Of a DNA stretch of 64,000 nucleotides, positions 10,479 through 21,827 are shown piece by piece (positions within the stretch are counted from its first letter, which is position 1; the number at the start of each line of letters is the position of its first letter). A model generated the notes under the pieces. It did no database searches. It was not told where the DNA came from and worked only from the letters and a program-made list of their open reading frames with translations. Position numbers and translations under genes: made by a program. Source of the DNA: Achatina immaculata (lineage: Eukaryota > Mollusca > Gastropoda > Stylommatophora > Achatinidae); NCBI GenBank assembly GCA_009760885.1, contig CM019718.1:25766133-25830132 (forward strand), given 5' to 3'.

Positions 10479-11261
10479 TCGGTATAAATGTTTAACTTTT
10501 ATATTACAACTGGGTTCAATGAATCGTGACGGGAATTGGTCAGTATCCAACCTCCTTCATAGAAAAAGCTACCTTTGATAGGGGTACGTTAGTCCTACAT
10601 GCCGTGGTCCTTTCATTCTACCCCAAAATAACTGAGAACCTGTAGCCAAAGTAGCGAAGATCTTAATTATAGGACATACGTCGTGTAGGACAGTGAGTAG
10701 ACTACAGTGACCTGAGTGGACCAAAGAAGCAGTGGCAACAGGACTTTCATCTCTTTACCTGAAAATAGATACTATCCCCCTTCTTGAAAATTACGTTATG
10801 TGGCCATTTCTGCCAGAGGTACCGCCCCTGGTTGAAGTTTTATCATGATCTCTCATGATCTGAAATCTTTATTTCCTCCCCTACAGTGTGAACTACCACG
10901 ACAGAACTCGCTGATATTAAAACTTTTCGGTTGTTCTAACAATAATGTGGACTTGCCATGAAAACGGAAAGGATAAATACAATAAAAGACGCCTTTAGGG
11001 AGGGGATTTGGCGGGAGGTTATAATAAAAGTGGAGGTCTTCAAAAAGTGTCAGACCTAACAGCAACGGTATTCATACTTGTATTATACATGCATCAAACA
11101 CCTTCTATATAGTTGTCATAGTTTTATCAAAGATGCAGCAAACACCTTCTATATAGTTGTCATATCTTTTATCACAATTCTATATTGGGTTTTACTTTAT
11201 CCTGGGTAAAACAGATTTGTTATTCACGTATATCGTTTTTTATACTTTCAGTGCACAAAAA
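10479..11261. other. Unique sequence with a 43-bp duplication
   Basis: A direct duplication of about 42 bp (CAAACACCTTCTATATAGTT core) lies at 11,089-11,130 and 11,132-11,174. Otherwise nothing is recognised. Confidence 0.45.
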
Positions 11262-11445
11262 AGGCTTACATAAATGGAGACAGCCTAAGAGGTAGCCCAA
11301 GACAAGGGTGTCATGACAACCTGAAAGAAGATCTACGAACCCGCGTTGTAGAAAACTGGCAGGAGAAGACTATGAACAGAGAGGAATGGAGACAATTTTT
11401 CCTGCAGAAATGAGCTGCAATGGTTCGGAAAGCTGAATGAACGAA
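11262..11445 (+). mobile_element. LINE family J C-terminal fragment
   Basis: The plus-strand frame GDSLRGSPRQGCHDNLKEDL then WQEKTMNREEWRQFFLQK and stop resembles the GRPRxRWxDxIKEDL...NWxxxAxxRxxWR terminus of RTE-like LINE proteins. It is short and 5'-truncated. Confidence 0.55.
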
Positions 11446-11805
11446 TAATTTCAATGCGGATAACTTCTGCCCATCATACGAACAAAAACAATCAACAAAT
11501 ACTTCTAAACAATTACTAGTCCTCTATTCTAGCTCCAGCACCTTCACAGTGGAGGACTTGATTCAAATCAGTTCCAACAAATGGAACTTGTCTATATCGC
11601 CCGTGCACTGAAATCAGAAAATGAGATGGCTTCCAGAACAAGAGAACAAGAGAACAAGAGACGTGGTTTAGAGCACAGCAGACTGGAAAAGTATTATTGG
11701 AGCTAACAGAAATTGGGAGCTCTATTTATGGTTACAAATTACGGGCGACAACCCCGCTTATCCTTTATATGAAGTGGAATTTCTTTGCTTGACGTGCAGA
11801 TTTCT
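11446..11805. other. Unique sequence
   Basis: No gene or element recognised. Confidence 0.4.
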
Positions 11806-12620
11806 CAAGGGTTATTTTTTTTTTACCACAGCCCCATCCTGGGTTATCTTTTTTTACCACAGCACAATCCTGGGTTATTTTTTTTACCATAACACCATCC
11901 TGGGTTATTTTTTTACCATAGTACCATCCTGTGTTCTTTTAACCATAGAACCATCCTGGTTTATTTTTTTTAACAATAGCACCATCCTGGGTTATTTTTT
12001 ACCATAGAACCATCCTGGTTTATTTTTTACCATAGCACCATCCTGGGTTATTTTTTACCATAGAACCATCCTGGGTTATTTTTTACCATAGAACCATCCT
12101 GGTTTATTTTTTACCATAGCACCATCCTGGGTTATTTTTTACCATAGCACCATCCTGGGTTATTTTTTACCATAGCACCATCCTGGGTTATTTTTTACCA
12201 TAGCACCATCCTGGGTTATTTTTTACCATAGCACCATCCTGGGTTATTTTTTACCATAGCACCATCCTGGGTTTTTTAACCATAGCACCATCCTGGGTTA
12301 TTTTTTTACCATAGCACTATCCTGGGTTATTTTTTACCATAGAACCATCCTGGTTTTTTTTACCATAGCACCATCCTGGGTTATTTTTTTACCATAGAAC
12401 CATTCTGGGTTTTTTTACCATAGCACCATCCTGGGTTATTTTTTACCATAGCATCGTCCTGTGTTTTTTAACCATAGCACCATCCTGGGTTATTTTTTTA
12501 CCATAGCACTATTCTGGGTTATTTTTTTTTACCATAGAACCTTCTTGGGTTATTTTTACCGTAGCACCATCCTTGGTTTGTTTGGTTTTTTTTTTACCAT
12601 ACCACCATTCTGGGTTAGAG
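11806..12620. repeat. 28-bp minisatellite
   Basis: About 29 units with consensus ACCATAGCACCATCCTGGGT + TATTTTTT. The T-run length varies between units. Unit order alternates CACC and AACC types only irregularly. Confidence 0.92.
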
Positions 12621-12708
12621 TATTTGGTAACTGTATTAGTCCAGAGTGCTATACTGACGTTTTATATTTGTAGGTAGATCTGTGTAGGCTGAAGAATTGT
12701 GTCAAGGT

Positions 12709-12782
12709 GCAGTAAGAACAGCAGTAAGGACAACAGTAAGGATAGCAGTAAAGACAGGAGTAAGGACAGTAGTAAGGACAGC
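12709..12782. repeat. 12-bp tandem repeat
   Basis: About six units of AGTAAGGACAGC with substitutions. Confidence 0.75.
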
Positions 12783-12794
12783 ACGGATTGGTTC

Positions 12795-14388
12795 AGAGTA
12801 ACAACGGGAGGCTGGTAGGGCTGAGTATTGTCGCTAATATTATTTATAATCTACATGGACAAAATAACGAAAGAAGCAAACTCAAACCTACAAGAACCCA
12901 ATGAGTTCATGTTTGCATTACAAACAATCGCTCGAGAAGCTGACAAGATCAAGTGAACAACCTCCATCACAGGTGTAAACATTATGATAAGGAAATCAAC
13001 ATTGCCAAAACAGAGACCATGAAAGTCAGCAGGAGTCCAGGCTCGCTGAACATCTTATATCAAAGACAACAAAAAAGTTAAAGAATTCAAGTATCTTGGT
13101 TGTATGTTTACAGAAGACAGGAGGCACTGATAGAGAAATAGATGTTAGAATACAAAAAGCTAATGCTATCACATACCAGCTATCCCCGCTGCTTTCTCAA
13201 CCTAACATACCAGCTATCCCCGCTGCTTTCTCACCCTGACATACCAGCTATCATCGGTACTTTCTCACCCTAACATACCAGCTATCCCCGCTGCTTGTTA
13301 ACCCTAACATACCAGCTATCCCTACTACTTTCTCATCCTAACATACCAGCTGTCCCTACTACTTTCTCACCCTAACATACCAGCTATCCCTACTACTTTC
13401 TCATCCTAACATACCAGCTATCCCTACTACTTTCTCATCCTAACATACCAGCTATCCCTACTACTTTCTCATCCTAACATACCAGCTATCCCTACTACTT
13501 TCTCACCCTAACATACCTGCATTACCTTTTTACCCTAATATACCAGCTATCCCCACTACTTTCTCACCCTAACATACCAACTATCCCCACTACTTTCTCA
13601 CCCTAACATACCAGCTATCCCCATTACTTTCTCACCCTAACATACCAGCTATCCCCACTACTTTCTCACCCTAACATACCAGCTATCCCCACTACTTTCT
13701 CACCCTAGAATACCAGCTATCCCCACTACTTTCTCACCCTAACATACCAGCTATCATCGGTACTTTCTCACCCTAACATACCAGCTATCCCTACTACTTT
13801 CTCATCCTAACATACCAGCTATCGCCACTACTTTCTCACCCTAACATATCAGTTATCCCCACTACTTTTTCACCCTAACATACCAGCTATCCCCTTTACT
13901 TTCTCACCCTGACACACCACTCGAAACCAGGAGACAACTAACTAATAGCATATTTATACCAACGTTGTGCTACCAATGCCAAACATAGGCACTAACCAAG
14001 AACAGCAAAATAAAATATCTACATCTGAAATGAGATGCCTAAGAAAATCAACAAAAGATAAGCTAAGAAATTACGACATAAGGTACTTTGTAGGAACCTA
14101 CACTGTGCCTATAATATACAGAGAAACAAAGAATTGAGTGGCGTTATCACTTGTAACAATGTCACATATAAAGCCGGTCGTGAGAGTCTTCAACCAAAGA
14201 ACTACATGACAAAGATCAAGAGCAAGACTCCGGAAAAGATGGATAGATCACACGAATTACAGCATGGACATCACTGAGGCCATTCACATGGCTCCAACAA
14301 AGCCAACTGCATTTCCCCTAGACACCTCACGGTAGTTGAGGAGGAGGGATAAAGTAAAGTAAAGTAAAGAAAGTAAAGTAAAGTAAGA
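12795..14388 (+). mobile_element. LINE family F reverse-transcriptase fragment with internal minisatellite and (AAAGT)n tail
   Basis: The left part encodes LSLILFIIYMDKITKEAN (the post-motif-B region), KINIAKTETMKVSR-like sequence and KEFKYLGCMFTED. It then runs into IQKANAITYQLSPLLSQP. The protein resumes at 13,915 as HPDTPLETRRQLTNSIFIPT, LCYQCQT, and ends near MDITEAIHMAPTK. Between lies a 34-bp array made from the LINE's own ITYQLSPLLSHP codons. After the stop comes (AAAGT)n at 14,350-14,386. Multiple stops and frameshifts make it a pseudogene. Confidence 0.85.
13172..13914. repeat. 34-bp minisatellite derived from LINE F coding sequence
   Basis: About 22 units begin ACATACCAGCTATCCCTACT and continue ACTTTCTCACCCTA. 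The unit is the LINE F segment for TYQLSPLLSHP, present once at each flank in the reading frame. The 34-bp period is not a multiple of three, so expansion destroyed the frame. Confidence 0.93.
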
Positions 14389-14599
14389 AGAACCGAGGTG
14401 GCTTACAAGAGTGTGAGCGGGCTGGGCTCGACAGAAGAAGCCAAACCCCAGGGATCTTTCACAAAGGGGGCAAACTCTTGATTAAATGATGAAACAAAAA
14501 CAACAACAACAAAGCACAAATGCCTCAGACAGGCGCCATAAAACAGTTTCGGTAATTTGAAGGGAAATATCTTTCAAAATTTGGAAAACATGGACTATA

Positions 14600-15034
14600 G
14601 AAAGAGAGAGAGAGACAGGCAGGCAGGCGGGTATATAGGAGACAAGCAGACAGCATGCAGAAAAGCTGGCAGATAGGGGAGACAAGAAGACAGACAGGCA
14701 GTGAGACAAGCAGATAAGTAGGCAGTCAGGCAGTGAGACAAGCAGATAAGTAAACAGGCAGGCAGTGAGACAAGCAGATAAGTAAGCAGGCAGGCAGTGA
14801 GACAAGCAGATAAGTAGGCAGTCAGGCAGTGAGACAAGCAGATAAGTAGGCAGGCGGCTGGCAGTGAGACAAGCAGATAAGTAGGTAGGCAGGCAGGCAG
14901 TGAGACAAGCAGATAAGTAGGCAGTCAGGCAGTGAGCCAAGCAGATAAGTAGGCAGTCAGGCAGGGAAACAAGCAGATAAGTAGGCAGGCACGCAGGGTG
15001 ACAAGCAGATAAGTAGACAGACAGACAGACAGAC

Positions 15035-15079
<45 letters not shown>

Positions 15080-15103
15080 TAGATAGATAGATAGATAGAT
15101 CAT
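14600..15103. repeat. ~28-32-bp minisatellite passing into (GACA)n and (GATA)n
   Basis: Units of type AGTGAGACAAGCAGATAAGT with AGGCAGTCAGGC fill 14,630-15,012. They are followed by (GACA)n and then (GATA)n to about 15,100. The GACA/GATA motifs inside the unit suggest a common origin. Confidence 0.85.
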
Positions 15104-16355
15104 GTAAATTTACAAACGTATTTATAATTTTTTTGTATGCTTCACGAGAAACACAAGCCTCCCACTATTTGTCTAACCCGTCACTGACAACCATAAACTA
15201 GCTTGCCTCCCCTGAATAAATATGCAGTCCCCATAGCAACAGTTTTGTTGTTACACACAGAACATCCACTTGGGGCATACAACATTCATCGTTCATCCTA
15301 TCTCACATCTTGCGCTCAGCCTAAAAATTACTCGCATTACTTCTCATACTCCATTCCCGTTCATTCTCCCAAATACTCTCTGCTGTGCGCATCATCATCA
15401 TCATCATCATCATAGGACAGAAAGATAAAATATCTCATAGGACTATCCAAGCTGCACAGTAAAAGCGAGGCAACCAATCAGATTACAGACACCATTCGTA
15501 GCCCGTGACGACCATAAACTTTAGTAGCACCCTCTAATAAAAGAACGAATGTGTAAAAACTGAATATTTAATAGTTGACCGATGAAAAAGTATGGTTCGT
15601 GTGTTCTTTCCTCCCACGTTACTAATCTTATTTAAATAAAGCCAGACGTAGCTCCATAAATAATTTAAGTTGCCCAGACAGAAGAGAAGATACGTGGTTT
15701 AAATCTAGTGAAGGTGGCAAACATATCCGACAGGCGAGCTTTCAATACCTCTGCTGATGGAAGTTATTTTTCCATACTGGATTAGGTATACAGTCCACAA
15801 AAGACAAAAATGGTTATCTCGAAAGATGGTAGATGAAAGCATTTTATGGTATAATAATAACAGTAGTACTGCTAGCAACATTACCAGCTTGTAATAATAA
15901 TAATAATAATAGGAAAACTCCAAGAGGACGATAAACAAAACTGGGAACATTGGCACAAACATTCAGAAGAAGCTGATCAAGTGGCACTATAAAAGAACAA
16001 TAATAGGATCTTTTTTTTTTTTAAGAAAACCAGGAACGGACAAAATTGAGAAGACTGATGCCTTAGACTTGTTGGAACAGTATTTGCCATTCAGAAAAAA
16101 AAAACGAAAATTTTCTGAAGATAAAAGACCAAAATGAATGGAAATGATGTTCAATTTTCTCGTCATGCCAGGCTAACAATGGATGCAAGAATAATACGGC
16201 CAGGAAGGAGTTAATGAAATTGAGGGGAGCATGATCTGCCAAGGTACCAGAGCAAGGAGAATGGGTTTTTTTTTTTTTTTTAGAAAACGATGGGTGGATT
16301 ACATAAGGAATAGATGATGCTTTTTCTAGACAGCAGTGGATGTTCGATGATAATG
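15104..16355. other. Unique sequence with short trinucleotide runs
   Basis: (CAT)n at about 15,389-15,413, (AAT)n near 15,893-15,911, poly-T near 16,012 and 16,266. Two segments share GACCATAAACT (15,190 and 15,508). No gene is recognised. Confidence 0.4.
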
Positions 16356-17088
16356 AATCTTCTTCTTCCTCTACTTCCACTTCTATTTCTTCTTATTCTT
16401 CTTCTATTTCTTCTACTTCCACTTCTTCTGTTTATTCTACTACTTCTAATTCTCCTTCTTTTGGTTTTATTCTGTTTTTACTTCTACTTCTTCTATTTCT
16501 ACTTCTACTACTACTTCTAATTCTACTTATTCTAGTTCTACTTATTTTACTTCTACCTCTACTTCTACTTCGTCTACTTTTATTTATTCAGCATCTACAT
16601 CTACTTCTTCTATTTCTACTTCTACTACATTTGCTTCTACTATTTCTTGTATTTTTACTTCTTCTACGTCTTTTTCTACTGATTCTGTCTCTACTTCTTC
16701 TACTTATAATTTTTACTTCCACTTCTTCTACGTCTACTTCTTCTTCTATTTCTACTACTTCTACCTCTACCTCTATGTCTTCTTCTACTTCTACTTCTTT
16801 TTTTCTTCTACTACTTCCGCTTCTACTTCATCTGTTTCTATTTTTTCTTCTTCTACTTCTTCTGCTTCTAATTCTTCTTCTTCTTTCTCTGTTTCTTATG
16901 TTTCTACTTCTACTTCTGTTTCCTCTTTTGCTACTTTTACTTCTCCTTCTTCTACTTCTACTTCATCTACCTCTACTTCTTTTACTTCTTCCTCTACTTC
17001 TTTTGCTTCTTCTATTTTTACTTTTTCTGCTACTTCTGCTTCTCTGTCTACTTCTTACTACTACTGCTACTGCTACTACTACTACTAT

Positions 17089-17134
<46 letters not shown>

Positions 17135-17171
17135 GCTACTACTACTACTACTGCTACTACTACTACTACTG

Positions 17172-17213
<42 letters not shown>

Positions 17214-17215
17214 CT
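16356..17215. repeat. 860-bp imperfect TCT/ACT trinucleotide tract
   Basis: An interspersed (TTC)(TAC)-type tract at 16,356-17,050 ends in purer (ACT)n at 17,056-17,212. The 312-codon plus frame and the Val-rich minus frame are translation artefacts of this tract. Confidence 0.9.
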
Positions 17216-17659
17216 TCGTCGACTTCTTCCGCGTTAGCCTTCACAGGGACGGAGGTTGCGCTGTTTCACGATTTGTAGCTAACCTGCGATATCTGAACGC
17301 TTCGACCCGCGACATCCAGCTTCGTTCTGTTGTTACGACCTGATTTCTCTTTCCATTTCAAATTCTGTTCACTTTACCAGACTGTTGTTTGCTACCAGGA
17401 TGCAACATGTGGAGACAGAGCAACCTGGTTCTCCAACCTTGACGCAAATAATGAGGATGTGGCTCTGTCTTTGGCCCCAAGCTTTGATGATGGTGGTGAG
17501 GGTGACGATGATAGCAGACTTTTCGTAGCTTATTTTATTTTCTCCATGGATGTACAAGTATGATGTCCACCCAGTGACGTGCAGAAAGCAGACTCCTTGT
17601 CACAATGCTTCCCGTTAAAGCTTTTGGAAGTCTCCCATTAATCTAATAATTCCTGATGA
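17216..17659. other. Unique sequence
   Basis: A 77-codon plus frame at 17,330-17,563 is non-repetitive but has no recognised domain. No element is seen. Confidence 0.35.
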
Positions 17660-18192
17660 TTCCCATTAAGCTCTGTCACGAAGACTCTCACTAAGCTCTG
17701 TCACGATAACACCCACTAAGCTCTGCCACGATGACACCCACTAAGCTCTGCCACGATGACACCCACTAAACTCTGCCACGATAACACCCACTAAGCTCTG
17801 TCACGATAACACCCACTAAGCTCTGCCACTATGACACCCACTAAGCTCTGTCACCATGACACCTACTAAGCTCTGTCACGATGACACCCACTAAGCTCTG
17901 CCACGATGACACCCACTAAACTCTGCCACGATAACACCCACTAAGCTCTGTCACGATAACACCCACTAAGCTCTGCCACTATGACACCCACTAAGCTCTG
18001 TCACCATGACACCTACTAAGCTCTGCCACGATGACACCTACTAAGCTCTGCCACGATGACACCTACTAAGCTCTGCCACGATGACACCCACTAAACTCTG
18101 CCACGATAACACCCACTAAGGTCTGCCACAATGACACCCACTAAGTTCTGCCACCATGACACCCACTAATCTCTGCCCCGATGACACTCATC
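17660..18192. repeat. 25-bp minisatellite with 150-bp higher-order period
   Basis: About 21 units of ACACCCACTAAGCTCTGCCA + CGATG. A six-unit block starting ACCCACTAAACTCTGCC at 17,761 recurs at 17,911 with the same sequence of variants. This indicates block duplication. Confidence 0.92.
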
Positions 18193-18261
18193 TCTTTTAC
18201 TTAGCTGTAGCGACGCGGCGCCTTTCCTGTGAAAGCTTACAGCAACCGCTCCAAACCATCT

Positions 18262-18975
18262 GTGAGGGTGGGCCTAAACCAGCACAGGTACGTGAAGGGC
18301 CAGTCTAAACCAGCACAGGTACGTGAAGGGCCGGCCTAAACCAGCGCAGGTACGTGAAGGGCCGGCCTAAACCAGCACAGGTACGTGAAGGGCCGATCTA
18401 AACCAGCGCATGTACGTGAAGGGCCGGCCTAAACCAGCACAGGTACGTGAAGGGCCGGCCTAAACCAGCACAGGTACGTGAAGGGCCGGCCTAAACCAGC
18501 ACATGTACGTGAAGGGCCGGCCTAAACCAGCACAGGTACGTGAAGGGCCGGCCTAAACCAGCACAGGTACGTGAAGCGCCGGCCTAAACCAGCACAGATA
18601 CGTGAAGGGCCGGCCTAAACCAGCACAAGTACGTGAAGGGCCGGCCTAAACCAGCACAGGTACGTGAAGGGCCAGTCTAAACCAGCACAGGTACGTGAAG
18701 GGCCGGCCTAAACCAGCACAGATACGTGAAGGGACAGCCTAAACCAGCACAGATACGTGAGGGGCCGGCCTAAACCAGCACAGGTACGTGAAGGGACAGC
18801 CTAAACCAGCACAGGTACGTGAAGGGCCAGTCTAAACCAGCACAGGTACGTGAAGGGCCGGTCTAAACCAGCGCAGGTACGTGAAGGGCCGGCCTAAACC
18901 AGCACAGGTACGTGAAGGGCCAGCCTAAACCAGCACAAGTACGTGAAGCCCGGCCTAACCTAGCATAGGTACATG
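18262..18975. repeat. 31-bp CpG-bearing minisatellite
   Basis: About 23 units begin CTAAACCAGCACAGGTACGT and continue GAAGGGCCGGC. Most units keep two CpGs and GGGCCGGCC. There are no unique spacers, so this is not a CRISPR array. Confidence 0.93.
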
Positions 18976-19074
18976 ACCCGTGCAACCAATGAAAAGTTTT
19001 TTAAGGAAAACTGGAATAATTTTTATTTAATTTTGTAATGAAAGTTAGTGAATATTTTATTATTTAAATATTTC

Positions 19075-19374
19075 ACTTGGAAAACAAGGCCTTGTTGGCT
19101 GAATGGTTACGCGCTCAGTTTATAAACAGGTGATACCGGGGTCAGTCCCAGCAGTGGGATTTTTTCTGGTACTCATCAAAAGGGCCCCGGAGTTCACCCA
19201 GCCTCTAAAAATGGGTACCGAAGAAATCTGGGAAGGTAGAGCGGCCAGGCGTGATACTGACCACATCACGTTTTCATGTGCCGAAGGTCATGGAAAATAC
19301 GGGCCTAACACCGTATTCCCCAATATGCCTTAATGGCGTGGGAAACGGGAATTTTACCTTTACTTAGAAAACAA
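19075..19374 (+). mobile_element. tRNA-derived SINE with target-site duplication
   Basis: The element occupies 19,088-19,361. The tRNA-like head GGCCTTGTTGGCTGAATGGT carries box A. Box B is decayed (GGGTCAGTCCCAG). The body contains AAAATGGGTACCGAAGAAAT, and the tail is TTTTACCTTTACTT-like. The flanks ACTT(G/A)GAAAACAA at 19,075-19,087 and 19,362-19,374 match at 12 of 13 positions. It shares its body with 19,955-20,204 and 34,490-34,770. Confidence 0.88.
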
Positions 19375-19944
19375 AGTTGCGGGACTTCCTTAGATTGGTG
19401 TATTTTTGAAGCTTATTTCTCTAAACCCTTTCCTGTTATCTCTGTTATTCATCTATATGTATCATAATATGTTCTCGTAACCCTATCTCTGAACTTCCGC
19501 GACCCGAATTGTGGTCGTGATCTGAGGATGAGAGATATTAATCTTAGAAAAATATGAGGCAGGAATTTGCCCTTGTTTGACTGGCCAGTGCTAGAGCGGA
19601 CAACTCGACCTCCGTGGGACGACCTAATAAACATCGTCTTATCGGTAAAGAGTGGCAGGTAAAGTTCCCCAAGACTTGGAGAAGATGCTACGAAAGACTG
19701 TCCGATGATTTTGAAGAAATGCGCGATACTTTGCTGAATATCGCGGTTATCTCCCTGAAGACAGTAGATGACGCTGCACACTCGTCTGCCAGTGAGTAAA
19801 GAACGGAGGGGAAAGATGTCACGCCATGTTCATTTTTGTTCAAGCTCTTTGATTTCAGATGAAATATTTCGTGACAGACGGTTTCTCTCTTTTGCTGCGT
19901 CACGTTATATTATGCAGATCGCGCGCTGCAAAATAATTCTTCCA
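19375..19944. other. Unique sequence holding an exon candidate
   Basis: Non-repetitive and higher in complexity than its surroundings. It contains the splice-bounded open segment listed separately. Confidence 0.35.
19659..19791 (+). CDS. Speculative internal exon (hypothetical)
   Basis: A 133-bp open segment is bounded by an acceptor-like GTGGCAG before 19,659 and a donor GTGAGT at 19,792. It translates to a helix-like charged peptide beginning VKFPKTWRRCYERLSDDFEE and ending around KTVDDAAHSSA, with heptad-like hydrophobic spacing. No family is recognised and no partner exon was found. The antisense strand is also open (19,449-19,781), which weakens the case. It could be chance. Confidence 0.2.
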
Positions 19945-20214
19945 TCTATCAAGTAAGGGCCGGCTAGCGTAGTGGTTAGAGCACTCGTCTAGCAACCAAA
20001 TGGTCGAGAGTTCGAATCCCCAGCTGAGCGGGATTTTTTTTCCGACCAATACGGCCCTGAGGTCGACCCAGCCTCGTAAAATGGGTACCAGAGAAAATCT
20101 GGTCACCCTACCTCACACGCTGATGACCCAGCATAATGAGGTCTCTAACGCTTCACCCCCTACGGCATTTGAAATGCTATGGGACTATCTTTACTTTTTT
20201 TTTATCTCTCAAGT
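19945..20214 (+). mobile_element. tRNA-derived SINE, second head type
   Basis: The element is 19,955-20,204. The head GGCCGGCTAGCGTAGTGGTT with AGTTCGAATCC (box B) differs from the head at 19,088. The body CAGCCTCGTAAAATGGGTAC then CAGAGAAAATCTGG is the same. The target duplication TCT(A/C)TCAAGT lies at 19,945-19,954 and 20,205-20,214. The head folds as a tRNA-like sequence, but the SINE body shows it is not a tRNA gene. Confidence 0.85.
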
Positions 20215-20570
20215 CCTTGCTCAGTGATCGGTAAAGCAACCGCCATCCATTACGCCTTGTGGTGTCTTGTCAGGCCAGCAACGTATTCTCTTCTCCACTT
20301 CTCATGGCTTTCGACCAGATACGGTGTTTCATCGGTGTTTCATCTTGGCTTCTACGGTTCTTCGTCACGTTGCGTTTGGCCCGCCTCTCCTCTCTTCTTT
20401 CCTTTACGTGTCCCTCTCGTGCCTGTTTTGGCGATTTTGATTGGATCCAGCCGAAGCACGTGACCAATCTATTTCCAACATCTCTTTAACCAGAACCAGG
20501 TGAGTGTGATCTTGCTGACACTGAACAATAAATCTCCGTTGCTTATGATATGTAGAAAACCTGTTTTGAG
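20205..20570 (-). mobile_element. LINE family I C-terminal fragment
   Basis: The minus strand reads IGHVLRLDPIKIAKTGTRGT, matching the WxGHVLRxDxxKIAKxAL block of RTE-like LINEs, then a basic KGKKRGG region. Stops and frameshifts are present. Its 3' end meets the 3' end of the SINE tail-to-tail near 20,205-20,214. Confidence 0.6.
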
Positions 20571-20784
20571 GTTGAACGGTTAATTTGACCATTTTCTTTT
20601 CCGTTGTTATCTAACATTATGCTCTTCAGTGAAGTGTGGATATCACAGGCTTTGTTTTAGCGTTATGTTAGTTCTGATATTCTTTCGAGGGGGAGGGGGA
20701 GGGGTAGAGAGAGAGAGAGGCATCTTCTGTTGTTTTGTTCGCGACCTATTTTACTGGGTGGTGAAGAGGCTGTTTGATTTGTCA

Positions 20785-21108
20785 ATTAGCGACCCATATC
20801 TGGTATGTTAGCATCAGGTTTAGCGACCCATATCTGGTATGTTAGCATCAGGTTTAGCGACCCGTATCTGGTATGCTAGCATCAGAGTTAGCTACCCATA
20901 TCTGGTATGCTAGCATCAGGGTTAGCGACTCACATCTGGTATGCTAGCATCAGGGTTAGCGACCCATATCTGATAAGCTAGCATCAGGGTTAGCGACCCA
21001 TATCTGGTATGCTAGCATCAAGTTTAGCGACCCATATCTGGTATGCTAGCATCAAGTTTAGCGACCCATATCTGGTATGCTAGCATCAGGGTTAGCGAAC
21101 CATAGCCC
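20785..21108. repeat. 34-bp minisatellite
   Basis: About nine units of TAGCGACCCATATCTGGTAT + GCTAGCATCAGGGT. Confidence 0.92.
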
Positions 21109-21827
21109 ACAAAGACCTTATCCCACCTCTTCGTTGCTGCTCCCAGTAACAGGCCTAGCCTGGCTAACGGGACATGGATCGTAATAGTCTCCAAGGCGAT
21201 GGAATCTGCTAAAGAAGCAATGCACACCCCCCTGCTTTGGTAGCTCCATTCAGGGACTTAAGAAAAAGATGAATCCGCCACAACCCTCTCCCAATCCGAC
21301 ACGAAGCTATGCCTCAACATCTTCACCGCATCTGCAGCACAGAACACCAGCTCGCAGTTGCACGGAGATAGAAGAAGATTAAGACACCCAGCAGTCTCCA
21401 TCACCTTCGACAACGATGAAAAGGGTCAAAGGTTTAGAAATGGGCCTTTGCCTCATGCCTAATTTTATCCCCAAAAACGTGATCACTTTGACCAGTACTA
21501 CAAATTAAAACTGGCACAGAAATTTTCTGCAACTGCTGCATAATGGCCTCGTATTCCATCAGCTCTCAAAACGTTCGACATATTTTCCTTTATGTAGCTG
21601 TCAGAAGCGTTGTTAAACCCTAGAAAATGTTCAGCTGTTTCTATATCAAATTTTAATTAAACATTCGTCATTCTTATCTTCGCTAGCCTGATGCATTGAT
21701 ATCTTTACTAGCAGTTTCCTTCCTTCCTTCTTTCTTCCTTTCCTTCCTTCCTTCCTCACTTATTGTACCCCTTTCTGGAACACAGGTCACGAACAAGAGA
21801 TCCTAGCTTATTTATTTACTAGAAGTT
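21109..21827. other. Unique sequence with (TTCC)n
   Basis: (TTCC)n-like tract at about 21,717-21,752. No gene or element is recognised. Confidence 0.4.

Noticed and set aside
16340..17278. 312-codon Ser/Leu/Thr-rich frame
   Set aside because: Translation of a TCT/ACT trinucleotide tract.
18262..18975. Possible CRISPR array (regular ~31-bp repeats)
   Set aside because: Units are head to tail with no unique spacers, no cas-like genes are present, and the context is eukaryotic.
19957..20030. tRNA gene
   Set aside because: The tRNA-like head continues into the shared SINE body and is enclosed by a target duplication.
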